Part shown: in pieces, positions 32,461 to 41,092 of the stretch
Position numbering within the stretch: position 1 is the stretch's first letter
Layout of the letters: each line of letters begins with the position of its first letter
DNA from: CALAED01 sp036555725
Lineage (GTDB): Bacteria > Actinomycetota > Actinomycetes > Streptosporangiales > Streptosporangiaceae
DNA: 64,000 nucleotides
Direction: 5' to 3'
NCBI GenBank assembly: GCA_036555725.1
Contig: DATBKU010000115.1
Location: forward strand, 71,317-135,316
Position numbers and translations under genes: made by a program
Notes under the pieces: generated by a model
Told to the model about the DNA's origin: nothing
Database searches by the model: none
What the model saw: only the letters and a program-made list of their open reading frames with translations

Positions 32461-34137
32461 ATGGGTGAGCAAGTAGTCGTCGTGACCGGCGCCAGCGCGG
32501 GTGTCGGCCGCGCCACCGTCCGTGCGTTCGCCGCCCGCGGCGCGCGGATCGGGCTGATCGCCCGCGGCCGGGCCGGGCTGGAGGCGACGGCCGCCGAGGT
32601 TGCCCAGGCGGGCGGCATCCCGCTGGTGCTGCCGGCCGACGTGGCCGACCCGGGCCAGGTCGACGCCGCGGCCGCCCGGGTGGAGGCCGAACTCGGCCCG
32701 ATCGACGTGTGGGTCAACAACGCCTTCGCCGGCGTCTTCGCCCCCTTCTGGCAGGTCACCCCCGAGGAGTACGCCCGCACCACCGAGGTGACCTACCTCG
32801 GCACCGTCAACGGCACGCGGGCCGCCCTGGCCCGCATGCGCGCCCGCGACCACGGCGTGATCGTCCAGGTGGGATCGGCCTTGGCCTACCGCAGCATCCC
32901 GCTGCAATCGGCCTACTGCGGCGCCAAGCACGCCATCGAAGGGTTCACCGAATCGCTCCGCACCGAACTACGCCACTCCGGCAGCGCCGTCCAGGTACCC
33001 ATGGTGCAGCTCCCGGCGCTCAACACCCCACAGTTCGACTGGGTGCTCTCCCGGCTGCCGCGCCGGCCGCAGCCGGTCCCGCCGATTTACCAGCCTGAAG
33101 TCGCCGCACGAGCCATCGTTCGCGCGGCCGACCACCCCAAACGACGCGAACGCTGGGTCGGCGCCTCCACCGCCGCCACCGTCATCGCCGAAAAAATCGT
33201 CCCCGGCCTCCTCGACCGCTACCTGGCCCGCACCGGCTACCAATCTCAGCAGACCGGACAGACCGAACCCCCTGACGAGCCGTACAACCTCTGGGAGCCC
33301 TGCGACACCGACCACGACCACGGCGCACACGGCCGCTTCGACGATCAGGCCCGCCCGTCGGGCGACCGGCTCGGCCCGCGTTCCACCCTCGTGCAGGGAC
33401 GCCGGATGGTCAGCTGGCACCGGTCGCCGGGTCGGGCCGCGCCGTCGGTGGTCTGCGTGCACGGCGCGGGCGCTTCGAGCCGCGAGCTGCGCCCGCTGGT
33501 CGCCGAGCTGGGCCGTGAGCTCGACGCGTGGACGGTGGACCTGCCCGGATTCGGGCACAGCGACAAGCCCGACCACCCGCTCGATCTCCGCGAGCTCGCG
33601 GACGCGCTGGCCGACTGGCTGACGGTGGCCGACGTCGCGCCGGCGTGCCTGGTGGGTTGCTCGTTCGGCGGCCAGATCGCCGCCGACCTGGCCGTGCGCC
33701 GGCCCGAGCTGGTGAGCGCGCTCGTGCTCGCCGGCCCGACCATCGACCCGCAGGGCCGGTCCTGGCCGCGGTTCATCGGTCGCTGGCTGCGCAATTCGGT
33801 CCATGAGGACGCGCGCATGGCCCGGCTCAACATCGCCGACTACCTGGACGCCGGGACGCGGCGTGTGTTCGCCACCTTCCGCGAGTCGATGCGCGACCGC
33901 ATCGAGGACAAGCTGCCCCAGGTCACCGTGCCGACGCTGGTCGTGCGCGGCGAGCTCGACCGGCTCGGCCCGGCGGACTGGGCCGAGGAGGTCACCCGGC
34001 TGCTGCCCCATGGCCGGCTGGTCACGGTACCGGGGTCGCCGCACATGATCCCGTTCAAGGCCCCGCGCGAGCTGGCCGACCACATCGCGAGCTTCGTCAC
34101 CGATCCGAAGACCGGGATCGTGCATGTGGTGGGCTGA
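32461..34137 (+). CDS. SDR oxidoreductase fused to an alpha/beta hydrolase
   Basis: A 558-residue two-domain protein. Residues 1 to about 300 form a classical SDR: 'VTGASAGVGRATV', 'WVNNAFAGVF', Ser in 'VQVGSALAYRS', and Tyr/Lys in 'AYCGAKHAIEGFTESLRTEL'. A 'DHDHGAHGRFDDQA' segment follows. From about 325 onwards is an alpha/beta hydrolase: 'VVCVHGAGASSRELRPLV', nucleophile elbow 'LVGCSFGGQIAADL', acid in 'RGELDRLGP' and His in 'PGSPHMIPF'. Both active sites are complete and the frame is uninterrupted. Relatives of this SDR usually end soon after the His-rich segment, so the join is unusual. ATG 32461 follows GGGGAGGACCCG. Substrates unknown. Confidence 0.88.
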   Translation: MGEQVVVVTGASAGVGRATVRAFAARGARIGLIARGRAGLEATAAEVAQAGGIPLVLPADVADPGQVDAAAARVEAELGPIDVWVNNAFAGVFAPFWQVTPEEYARTTEVTYLGTVNGTRAALARMRARDHGVIVQVGSALAYRSIPLQSAYCGAKHAIEGFTESLRTELRHSGSAVQVPMVQLPALNTPQFDWVLSRLPRRPQPVPPIYQPEVAARAIVRAADHPKRRERWVGASTAATVIAEKIVPGLLDRYLARTGYQSQQTGQTEPPDEPYNLWEPCDTDHDHGAHGRFDDQARPSGDRLGPRSTLVQGRRMVSWHRSPGRAAPSVVCVHGAGASSRELRPLVAELGRELDAWTVDLPGFGHSDKPDHPLDLRELADALADWLTVADVAPACLVGCSFGGQIAADLAVRRPELVSALVLAGPTIDPQGRSWPRFIGRWLRNSVHEDARMARLNIADYLDAGTRRVFATFRESMRDRIEDKLPQVTVPTLVVRGELDRLGPADWAEEVTRLLPHGRLVTVPGSPHMIPFKAPRELADHIASFVTDPKTGIVHVVG

Positions 34138-34229
34138 GCGAGCCCCGAAGCACGAGGTCGCCAGGTTCGACTCCGCGACCGCGCGCTGACCCACCTTGCC
34201 GCCGCCTCGACGAACGTCGACCCTCAGCG

Positions 34230-36005
34230 TCACGCCCGGCGGCTGACCGCACTCTCCGGGGTCGCCAGGCGCGTGGCGGTCTCCAGGAGCAGGGCGTGCA
34301 CGAACGCTTGGGGCAGGTTGGCTCGAAGCTGGCGCTGGTGGACGTCGTACTCCTCGGTGAACAGGCCGGTGGTGCTGCAGCCCGAGCGGATGCGCTCGAA
34401 GCCACGGACGGCCTGGACGACATTGCCCTGGTAATGTTCGGCGAGGGCGAGGAAGAAGCCGCAGAGCATGAACGCCCCCTCGGCGTCGCCGAGGGGGCGT
34501 TCGTCGATCTGGTAGCGGTAGACGAATCCATCCTCGACGAGCTGGTTCCGGACGGCCTCGAGGGTGGCGGTCGTACGAGGGTCGTGTGCCGGAAGCGCGC
34601 CCCGGACCGGCGGGATGAGCAGGGACGCGTCGACCCGGTCGTCGCCGGGGGCCCGCCGCCAGTATCCGGACGGGTGCAGGGCGGCGCGGGTGGTGGCGGC
34701 GAGAATCGAGTCGGCCAGGGCATGCCACCGGGCGGCTTCCCGGTGGGTCGCGATGGCGGCAGCGGCGGCGCGCAGCCCGCCGACACAGGCCAGCCGCGAA
34801 TGCGTCCAGTGCTCCCGGCCGATCTCCCAGATTCCCGTGTCGGGCCGGTGCCAGTGCTCGCCGATGGCGGCGACGGCGGTGCGGGCCGCCCGGGCCGCCT
34901 CGTCCGGCAACCGATCCGCGCGGGCGGCCGCGGCGAACAGCTGCAGCGCCTCGCCGTAGGTGTCGAGCTGGAACTGGCTCTTGATGTCGTTGCCGATGAC
35001 GACGCGCGACCCCGGGTAGCCGGGCAGGTCCAGGCGCTCTTCGGCGGGGACGGGGTCACCGGCGACCGTGGTCGCCGGCGCGAGGTGGTCGCCGTCGGCG
35101 AGAACCCGGTCGGCCACGAACCGGACGGAGGAGTCGAGCAGCTCCGGCTGCGCGGCGTGTACGGCGACGGCCAGGCCGGCGTAGCACTGGTCGCGGACCC
35201 ATACGTACCGGTAGTCGTAGTTCCGGTCCGCGCCCAGCCGTTCGGGCAGTGACGTGGTCGCGGCCGCCACCATGCCGCCGCGGCCGCTGGTGAGCCCGGT
35301 CAGGACCGCGTACGCGAGCTGCGCGTCGCGCGGCGCGAGGGTGTCGTTGCAGGCCGGGACGCGGGCGCGCCAGTCGGTCTCGGTGGCGGCCCACAGCTCG
35401 TCGGGCTCTAGCGGCTCATCGCGGGGCCGAGTGGCCAGCTCCAGCACCAGGTCGTGGGTCTCTCCCGCGGCCAGGTCTACGGTCAGCAGCAGTCCGGCGT
35501 CGACGGTCGCGGCGGCGGCGCCGAGCCACCGGAACACGACCGGGCCGCTGCGGCCGGTCCAGACGCCATGCTCGGCGTGCAGATCGGTCATCGGGTGTGT
35601 CCCGAAGCCGGCGCGGACATCGAGGTGGAGGCGCAGCCGGGCCGGGCCGTCGACCGCGCGGATCCGGCGGAGCAGCACGGCGCGGTCGCGCTGTGCCGGA
35701 CGCGCCAGCGCCTCGCGGCACTCGACGATGCTCTGGCCGACGACCCAGCGGCTGCGCCAGATCAGCGCACGCTCCTCGTAGTAGCCACCCCAGACCCGCC
35801 ACTCCTCCTCTGGCTGCACGGTGTAGAAGCCGGCGCCTCCGACGAGGCCGCCGAACACTGTCGGCGAGTCCCACGAGGGGAAGCACATCCAGGCGTAGTC
35901 GCCCTGCGGGCCGATCACCACGCCGCGCTCGCCGTCCGCGGTGACCGAGTACTCCCGCAGGACGTGCGGTACGGAAACGTCAGGATCTCGGACCGTCGTG
36001 ATCAC
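34230..36005 (-). CDS. Glycoside hydrolase family 15 protein (glucoamylase/trehalase-like)
   Basis: A 591-residue cytoplasmic GH15 enzyme. The N-terminal beta-sandwich begins 'HVLREYSVTADGERGVVIGP', 'WMCFPSWDSPTVFGGLVGG'; the (alpha/alpha)6 barrel carries 'YDYRYVWVRDQCYAGLAVAV', the general acid in 'TGIWEIGREHWTHS' and the base in 'LFTEEYD'. No signal peptide is seen, as in bacterial GH15 glucoamylase/trehalase-like proteins that act on alpha-glucosides. GTG 36005 overlaps the upstream FAD/Fe-S gene by GTGA, showing an operon. Whether it prefers trehalose, maltooligosaccharides or another glycoside cannot be read from sequence. Confidence 0.92.
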   Translation of the reverse strand: MITTVRDPDVSVPHVLREYSVTADGERGVVIGPQGDYAWMCFPSWDSPTVFGGLVGGAGFYTVQPEEEWRVWGGYYEERALIWRSRWVVGQSIVECREALARPAQRDRAVLLRRIRAVDGPARLRLHLDVRAGFGTHPMTDLHAEHGVWTGRSGPVVFRWLGAAAATVDAGLLLTVDLAAGETHDLVLELATRPRDEPLEPDELWAATETDWRARVPACNDTLAPRDAQLAYAVLTGLTSGRGGMVAAATTSLPERLGADRNYDYRYVWVRDQCYAGLAVAVHAAQPELLDSSVRFVADRVLADGDHLAPATTVAGDPVPAEERLDLPGYPGSRVVIGNDIKSQFQLDTYGEALQLFAAAARADRLPDEAARAARTAVAAIGEHWHRPDTGIWEIGREHWTHSRLACVGGLRAAAAAIATHREAARWHALADSILAATTRAALHPSGYWRRAPGDDRVDASLLIPPVRGALPAHDPRTTATLEAVRNQLVEDGFVYRYQIDERPLGDAEGAFMLCGFFLALAEHYQGNVVQAVRGFERIRSGCSTTGLFTEEYDVHQRQLRANLPQAFVHALLLETATRLATPESAVSRRA

Positions 36006-39000
36006 CGCCGGAGTCTTCGTACGGCTGCGGCGCCGCCCGCCAGCAGGCCGGTGACGGCGGCGACAGTGGCGGCCTTCCGGGCCCGTCCGGGCGGCGCCGG
36101 GCGTACGGCGTGCGGGTGCCGGTTGTGCCGGGCGGCGGCCAGCAGCTCGGCCAGATGTACGCCTTCGTGGCCGCCGCTGTCGAGCTCGTGGATCTGGGTG
36201 CGGCAGCTGAAGCCGTCGGCCAGCACGACGGTGCCGGTGTCGGCGTCGCGGAGACGGGGCAGCAGGACCCGCTCGGCGCACGCCTCGCTGACCTCACGAT
36301 GGCCTTTCTCGAAGCCGAAGTTGCCGGCCAGCCCGCAGCATCCGGAGTCCAGGTGCTCGACCTCGACGCCGGCCTGCCGCAGTAGGTCTTGGTCGGCGTC
36401 CCAGCCGAGGACGGCGTGCTGGTGGCAGTGCACCTGCGCCAGCGCGCGGGCGGCGGCGGGCGGTACGGTCGGCGGCCGGTAACCCGGGGTGTGCCGGGAC
36501 AGCAGCTCGGCCAGGGTGACGGTCTGCTCGCTGAGCCGCCGTACGTCCTGGTCGCCGGGGAACAGCTCGGCCGCGTCCGCACGGAAGACGGCGGTGCAGC
36601 TGGGTTCGAGGCCGACAACGAGGCCGCCGCTTCGGATGTGGTCGGCCAGCTGCGCCACGGTCCGGGTGAGGATCCGCTTCGCGGTCGCGAGCTGGCCGGT
36701 GGAAATCCAGGTCAGCCCGCAGCACACCGGCTGCGCAGGGAGCTCGACCCGCCAGCCGGCGTCCTCCAGCACCTCAACGGCGGCACGGCCGATGTGCGGA
36801 TGGAAGGCGTTGGTGAAGGTGTCGGGCCACAGCAGCACGGTGCCGCGGGAACCGGAGCCGCGCGGTCCCCGGCGGGCGTACCACCGCTGCAGGGTCTCCC
36901 CGGCGAACAGCGGCAGCTCTCGGTTCTCGATCCCGGCGGCCGCGGTGGCGGCGCGAGACAGCAGCGGCGTATGGGTGAGGGCGTTGACGATCGGCGCCAG
37001 CCGCAGCCGGCCGACGGCCTGGGCGACCGCCGGCAGCCACCCCATCGACAGGTGCGCGCGCGGCCGGCGCCACTGGCGGCCCTCGTAGTGGTGGGCCAGG
37101 AACTCGGCCTTGTAGGTGGCCATGTCGACGTCGGCCGGGCAGTCGGTCTTGCAGCCCTTGCACGCCAGGCACAGGTCCAGGGCGTCGTGCACCACCGCGG
37201 AGCGCCAGCCGTCGCGGATCGGTCCGTCGCCGTGGCCGTCCAGCATCTCGAACAGCAGCCGGGCCCGGCCTCGGGTGGAATGCTCCTCTTCCCGAGTCAC
37301 CTGGTACGACGGGCACATCACCACGCCGCCCGAGGTGCTGTGCTGCCGGCACTTGCCAACGCCGACACAGCGGTTGGCGGCCTGGGCGAACGAGCCGCCG
37401 TCGTGCGGAAAGCGGAAGTGCAGGTCCTGCGGATCAGCCGGGGCCCAGGAGGCACCCAGACGCAGGTTCTCGTCCAGCCGGTACGGGGCGACGACCTTGC
37501 CGGGGTTCATCTTGTCGTCCGGATCGAAGATCGCTTTGAGCCGTCCGAACGCCGTCACCAGCTCCTGGCCGAACATCTTCTCCAGCAGCTCCCCGCGACT
37601 CTGTCCGTCGCCGTGCTCGCCGGACAGCGACCCGCCGAACTCGGTGACCAGGTCGGCCGCCCGCTCCATGAAGGCCCGGTACGTGGACACACCGTCGGCC
37701 GTGTAGAGGTCGAAGGGGATCCGGGTGTGGACGCAGCCCTGGCCGAAGTGGCCGTACAGGCTCGGACCGGTGTCGCTGGAGTAGCCGAACTCGTCGAACA
37801 GCGCGGACAGCCGGCGCAGGTAGTCGCCGAGCCGATCGGGAGGCACCGCGGAGTCCTCCCAGCCCTCGAAGGTGTCCGGCTTGCCGGGAATGTGCGCGGT
37901 CGCGCCCAGGCCGGCCTCGCGGACCTTCCACAGCTCGTCCTCGTGGGCCGGGTTGTCGAGAAAGGCCACCGACGGGTCGTGCTCGGACGCGTCCAGGCCC
38001 TGCAGCAGGCGATGCGCCTGCTCCTCCACCGCATCGAGGTCGTTGCCGCCGAACTGCACCATCAAGAACGCGTGGCCCTCGGGCATCTCAGCCAGCGCCT
38101 CCTCGTTGAGGTGCTTGATCCGCTCGTCGCGGATCAGCCGGTGGTCCACGCCCTCCAGCGCGATCGGCTCGTACGGCAGGATCGCCGGGATCGCGTCGCC
38201 GGCCTTGTCGATGCTCGGAAAGCCCAGCACGACCAGGGTCCGCTCCTTGATCACCGGCACCAGCTTTAGCTCGGCGCGCAGCACGGTGACCAGCGTTGAT
38301 TCGCTCCCGACCAGTAGCCCGGCCACGTCGAACCCGTGCTCGGGCAGCAGCGAGTCGAGGTTGTAGCCGGACACGCGGCGCGGGATGTCGGGGTACCGGC
38401 GCCGAATCTCCTCGCCGTACTCCTCCCGCAGCCGGCGCAGCTGCCGGTACACCGCTGCCCGCGGGTCGGCGCGCCGCTCGATCGCGACGTACTCCTCGTC
38501 GTTGGTCTCCCCGCACCAGAACCGGGTCCCGTCGTACAGCTGCACCTCCAGCCGCGCTATGTTGTCGACGACCTTGCCGGTGCGCTGCGCGGTCGCGCCG
38601 CAGGAGTTGTTGCCGATCATTCCGCCGATCGTGCAGTTCATGTGCGTGGCGGGCTCGGGACCGAAGCGCAACCCGGTCGGGGCGAGCTGTTTGTTGAGCT
38701 CGTCCAGCACGATCCCCGGCTGCACGACGCAAGTGCGGGCGCCGGCGTCGACCGACTCGATCTGTGTGCAGTACTTCGACCAGTCGATCACCACGGCCGT
38801 GTTCGTACACTGCCCGGCCAGGCTGGTTCCGCCGCCCCGGGACAGCACCGGCGCGCCATGATCGCGGGCCACCAGAACGGCCTCGGCCGCGGCGTCGACC
38901 TTACGGGGCACCACCACACCGATCGGGGTCTGCCGGAAGTTCGACGCGTCGGTCGAGTATGCGGCCCGGCTGCCGGCGTCGAAACGGACCTCTCCGTCCA

Positions 39001-39094
39001 CCCGCTCGCACAACGCGGCCTCTAGGCGCGCCACGTCGGGCGCGGCCTGGTCGTCCTTCCGCGCCACGGGATCCGGCAACTCAACAACGCCCAT
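36002..39094 (-). CDS. FAD-linked oxidase fused to Fe-S/CCG-domain subunit (D-lactate dehydrogenase-like)
   Basis: A 1030-residue fusion. The N-terminal half is a PCMH-type FAD domain ('VLSRGGGTSLAGQ', 'IGGMIGNNSCGATAQRTGKV') plus an oxidase cap ('GSLSGEHGDGQSRGELLEKM'). The C-terminal half is GlpC-like: Fe-S cysteines in 'CVGVGKCRQ' and 'CLACKGCKTDCP', then two CCG cofactor motifs 'QPVCCGLTW' and 'SGCCGLAGN'. This order matches Dld-II-type D-lactate or 2-hydroxyacid dehydrogenases that feed the respiratory chain. A hydrophobic, Arg-capped C-terminus may touch the membrane. ATG 39094 has GAGGAGG. It is translationally coupled to the GH15 gene. Confidence 0.9.
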   Translation of the reverse strand: MGVVELPDPVARKDDQAAPDVARLEAALCERVDGEVRFDAGSRAAYSTDASNFRQTPIGVVVPRKVDAAAEAVLVARDHGAPVLSRGGGTSLAGQCTNTAVVIDWSKYCTQIESVDAGARTCVVQPGIVLDELNKQLAPTGLRFGPEPATHMNCTIGGMIGNNSCGATAQRTGKVVDNIARLEVQLYDGTRFWCGETNDEEYVAIERRADPRAAVYRQLRRLREEYGEEIRRRYPDIPRRVSGYNLDSLLPEHGFDVAGLLVGSESTLVTVLRAELKLVPVIKERTLVVLGFPSIDKAGDAIPAILPYEPIALEGVDHRLIRDERIKHLNEEALAEMPEGHAFLMVQFGGNDLDAVEEQAHRLLQGLDASEHDPSVAFLDNPAHEDELWKVREAGLGATAHIPGKPDTFEGWEDSAVPPDRLGDYLRRLSALFDEFGYSSDTGPSLYGHFGQGCVHTRIPFDLYTADGVSTYRAFMERAADLVTEFGGSLSGEHGDGQSRGELLEKMFGQELVTAFGRLKAIFDPDDKMNPGKVVAPYRLDENLRLGASWAPADPQDLHFRFPHDGGSFAQAANRCVGVGKCRQHSTSGGVVMCPSYQVTREEEHSTRGRARLLFEMLDGHGDGPIRDGWRSAVVHDALDLCLACKGCKTDCPADVDMATYKAEFLAHHYEGRQWRRPRAHLSMGWLPAVAQAVGRLRLAPIVNALTHTPLLSRAATAAAGIENRELPLFAGETLQRWYARRGPRGSGSRGTVLLWPDTFTNAFHPHIGRAAVEVLEDAGWRVELPAQPVCCGLTWISTGQLATAKRILTRTVAQLADHIRSGGLVVGLEPSCTAVFRADAAELFPGDQDVRRLSEQTVTLAELLSRHTPGYRPPTVPPAAARALAQVHCHQHAVLGWDADQDLLRQAGVEVEHLDSGCCGLAGNFGFEKGHREVSEACAERVLLPRLRDADTGTVVLADGFSCRTQIHELDSGGHEGVHLAELLAAARHNRHPHAVRPAPPGRARKAATVAAVTGLLAGGAAAVRRLRR

Positions 39095-39142
39095 CACGCC
39101 TCCTCGTGTTTGCGCCTCGGTGCACCCGTGCTTCGGCTCACC

Positions 39143-39190
39143 GCGATTCAGGTCACCCGCGATTCAGGTCTCCCGCGATTCGGGCGGCGT
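39143..39190. repeat. Short tandem repeat, 16-bp unit
   Basis: GCGATTCAGGTCACCC, GCGATTCAGGTCTCCC and a third degenerate copy GCGATTCGGGCGGCGT follow head to tail, upstream of the FAD/Fe-S gene. They could be slippage repeats or clustered regulator half-sites. Confidence 0.6.
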
Positions 39191-39250
39191 ACTCCGGAAG
39201 CCGGCGGGATCGGAGTCGATCACTCAGGGCACCGGGGCCCGGTGCGCCGG

Positions 39251-39400
39251 TCAGCTCGACGGGCACTCGCGCGGCGGCGGCTCCTCGTCCCGGGCCAGGC
39301 GCTCGAAGAGGGCGAACCGGGCGGCGAGCTCGGGATCCTCGCGCTGCAGGTGGTTCTCGACGTCGGCCAGAATCCGTCGCTGCAGATGACCGGACAGCAT
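39251..39400 (-). CDS. Small DUF3040-like protein
   Basis: A 49-residue frame from ATG 39400 (AGAAGGA five bases upstream; ATG 39403 is an alternative) to TGA 39251. 'MLSGHLQRRILADVENHLQR' and 'EDPELAARFALFERLARDEE' resemble the N-terminal helix pair of DUF3040 proteins. Relatives usually continue into membrane helices of about 100-130 residues; here the protein stops after a Pro-rich tail. It may be a short variant or a truncated gene. Confidence 0.6.
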   Translation of the reverse strand: MLSGHLQRRILADVENHLQREDPELAARFALFERLARDEEPPPRECPSS

Positions 39401-39507
39401 CATCGTCCTTCTTTACCTCGGTGCTGGTCAGCTGTGGTCGTCCGACTACCCGCGACCGGGCTTCTCATGCATCGATCACGGTTGTGCAGGTCGTCGATGC
39501 AGGTCAG

Positions 39508-39538
39508 ACCGCATTTTCTAAATGTTGCATAATGCGGT
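39508..39538. promoter_or_regulatory. AT-rich inverted repeat upstream of the DUF3040-like gene
   Basis: ACCGCATT ... AATGCGGT, 8-bp perfect arms with a 15-base AT-rich spacer, in a local low-GC patch. It is placed to act in the promoter of the minus-strand small gene. Confidence 0.35.
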
Positions 39539-39593
39539 AATCGATGCGGTGGCCGGGAGAAAGGCCCGGCGCGAGGCGGTGGTCAGGGCCGGA

Positions 39594-39959
39594 TCATTCT
39601 TGGATCAGCTCTGCCAGCACCGCCGCCTGGCTGATGTGGATGTCCTTGGTGGCGGTGAGCAGCGTCACCGTTTGATCGCCGGCCAGCCTGCGCAGCTCTG
39701 TCAGCGCTTCGGCGCGTTCGGGTTCTTGAAGTTCGGACCGGTACCGGCGAGTGAATTCGGCGAACCGCTCGGGGTCGTGGGCGTACCACTTGCGGAGCTC
39801 TGTCGACGGAGCGACCTGCTTGCACCACAGGTCAATGTGGGCCCGGTCCTTACTGAGCCCGCGGGGCCACACCCGGTCCACCAGCACCCGGGCGCCGTCC
39901 GTAGGTGCCGGATCGTCGTAGACGCGGCGCAGCCGTACCTCCGCGTGGGCGGTTGCCAT
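39594..39959 (-). CDS. DUF488 family protein
   Basis: A 121-residue protein with the DUF488 pattern: 'VRLRRVYDDPAPTDGARVLV', 'DRVWPRGLSKDRAHIDLWCK', 'APSTELRKWYAHDPERFAEF', 'LLTATKDIHISQAAVLAELI'. ATG 39959 follows GATCGAGGAGG. The family is widespread and uncharacterised. It is divergent from the ferredoxin-regulator operon and shares its AT-rich promoter region. A small hairpin (GCCGGG/CCCGGC near 39552-39570) follows the stop. Confidence 0.9.
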   Translation of the reverse strand: MATAHAEVRLRRVYDDPAPTDGARVLVDRVWPRGLSKDRAHIDLWCKQVAPSTELRKWYAHDPERFAEFTRRYRSELQEPERAEALTELRRLAGDQTVTLLTATKDIHISQAAVLAELIQE

Positions 39960-40016
39960 GGGAACCTCCTCGATCACAGTGTCGCCCTCCAGGCTGGATC
40001 CGGCGCCTGCTACCGT

Positions 40017-40044
40017 ATTTTAGAGGATAATAACCATTTAAAAT
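40017..40044. promoter_or_regulatory. AT-rich dyad before the ferredoxin operon
   Basis: ATTTTA-N16-TAAAAT in an exceptionally AT-rich stretch, immediately before the GGGGAGGGGG ribosome site of the ferredoxin gene. It is probably the promoter and may be the operator of the Fe-S-type regulator encoded by the second gene of the operon. Confidence 0.5.
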
Positions 40045-40061
40045 CGGGGAGGGGGCCGGCG

Positions 40062-40403
40062 GTGACCTATGTGATCGCGGAGCCATGTGTGGACGTGCTG
40101 GACCGCGCCTGCGTGGAGGAATGCCCGGTCGATTGCATCTACGAGGGAGCACGGGCCCTGTACATCCACCCCGATGAGTGTGTGGACTGCGGGGCATGTG
40201 AGCCGGTATGCCCGGTGGAGGCCATCTACTACGAAGACGACGTTCCCCAACGTTGGTCGGCGTTCACCGGCGACAACGCCGCCTTCTTCGCCGAGCCGCT
40301 GCCGGGACGTACCGAGCCGCTGGACACGCCTGGCGGGGCGGCCAAGATCGGCCGGCTGGGAGTCGACACGCCGCTGGTGGCCGGCATTCCGGAGGGTGTG
40401 TGA
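40062..40403 (+). CDS. fdxA: 7Fe ferredoxin (FdxA-like)
   Basis: A 113-residue bacterial 7Fe ferredoxin. C9, C17, C21 and C25 ('PCVDVLDRACVEECPVDCIY') plus C40, C43, C46 and C50 ('DECVDCGACEPVCPVEAIYY') give the [3Fe-4S]/[4Fe-4S] arrangement of FdxA. The C-terminal extension ('FTGDNAAFFAEPLPG') is typical of actinobacterial forms that serve cytochromes P450 and other oxidoreductases. GTG 40062 has GGGGAGGGGG upstream. The stop overlaps the start of a helix-turn-helix regulator (GTGA). Confidence 0.95.
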   Translation: MTYVIAEPCVDVLDRACVEECPVDCIYEGARALYIHPDECVDCGACEPVCPVEAIYYEDDVPQRWSAFTGDNAAFFAEPLPGRTEPLDTPGGAAKIGRLGVDTPLVAGIPEGV

Positions 40404-41092
40404 GCACCCAGGAGCGCGCACGGGCGCATGGGGTGCTGGCCGCGCCGGCCCGCCTGAATGTTCTGGACCACCTGCGGGCGTCCGCCGAGCCCATGGACGC
40501 GCACGCGGTGGCGGCCGCCACCGGCCTGCACGTGACGAGCGCACGTGCCCACCTGGACGCGCTCATCGAGGCCGGGCTCGTGGTGTCACAACGGCAGCCC
40601 CCCAAAGGGCGGGGACGGCCACGAACCCTGTACGCGCCCGCCTACCGCCAGAGCCGGGGGGGCGACCCGTACCGGGACTTGATCGACCTGCTGGCCGCGC
40701 ACTTCGGCGACACGCCGGCCGGACGATCCCGGCGCGCGCGGCAGGCCGGGCATACCTGGGCGGCCCAACGGCTGGATGCGACACCGGATGCCAGATCGGC
40801 GCCGAGCCGGTCACCGGCCGAGGCACGGCAGGTGGTCGCCGCCCTTTTCACCGAAATTGGCTTCGATCCAGAACCGGCCTCCGACGGTCGGCTGCTGCTG
40901 CACGGCTGCCCGTTCAGGGACACCGCCCGCGCACATCCGGAAGTGGTGTGCGCGGCTCATGAAGGCCTGCTCGCCGGTCTGCTGGCCCGCCTGGACCCCG
41001 CCGCGCCCGTGCCCGTTCTCGAACCGTTCGTACGTCCCGATCTGTGCGCCGTCAGCTTCGGCGATCTCCCCGGTGAACCGGAGGTGGGCTGA
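40400..41092 (+). CDS. Helix-turn-helix regulator with C-terminal three-Cys motif (SufR-like)
   Basis: A 230-residue regulator. The N-terminal winged helix reads 'LAAPARLNVLDHLRASAEPM', 'AVAAATGLHVTSARAHLDAL', 'GRGRPRTLYAPAYRQ'. The C-terminal domain has C170 in 'HGCPFRDTARAHPEVVC' (ending in C184) and C216 in 'RPDLCAVSF', spaced C-x13-C-x31-C. This recalls the Fe-S cluster-binding domain of SufR-type repressors. Translational coupling to a ferredoxin gene supports an Fe-S or redox-sensing role. GTG 40400 overlaps the ferredoxin stop by four bases. Confidence 0.82.
   Translation: MSTQERARAHGVLAAPARLNVLDHLRASAEPMDAHAVAAATGLHVTSARAHLDALIEAGLVVSQRQPPKGRGRPRTLYAPAYRQSRGGDPYRDLIDLLAAHFGDTPAGRSRRARQAGHTWAAQRLDATPDARSAPSRSPAEARQVVAALFTEIGFDPEPASDGRLLLHGCPFRDTARAHPEVVCAAHEGLLAGLLARLDPAAPVPVLEPFVRPDLCAVSFGDLPGEPEVG

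Noticed and set aside
34162..34182. GGTTCGACTCC, resembling a tRNA T-loop
   Set aside because: The flanking bases do not form a T stem, no acceptor, D or anticodon arms fit, and the motif lies in the loop of a GGTCGC/GCGACC hairpin between convergent genes.
39143..39190. Possible CRISPR array
   Set aside because: Units are only 16 bp with no spacers between them, and no cas genes are present.
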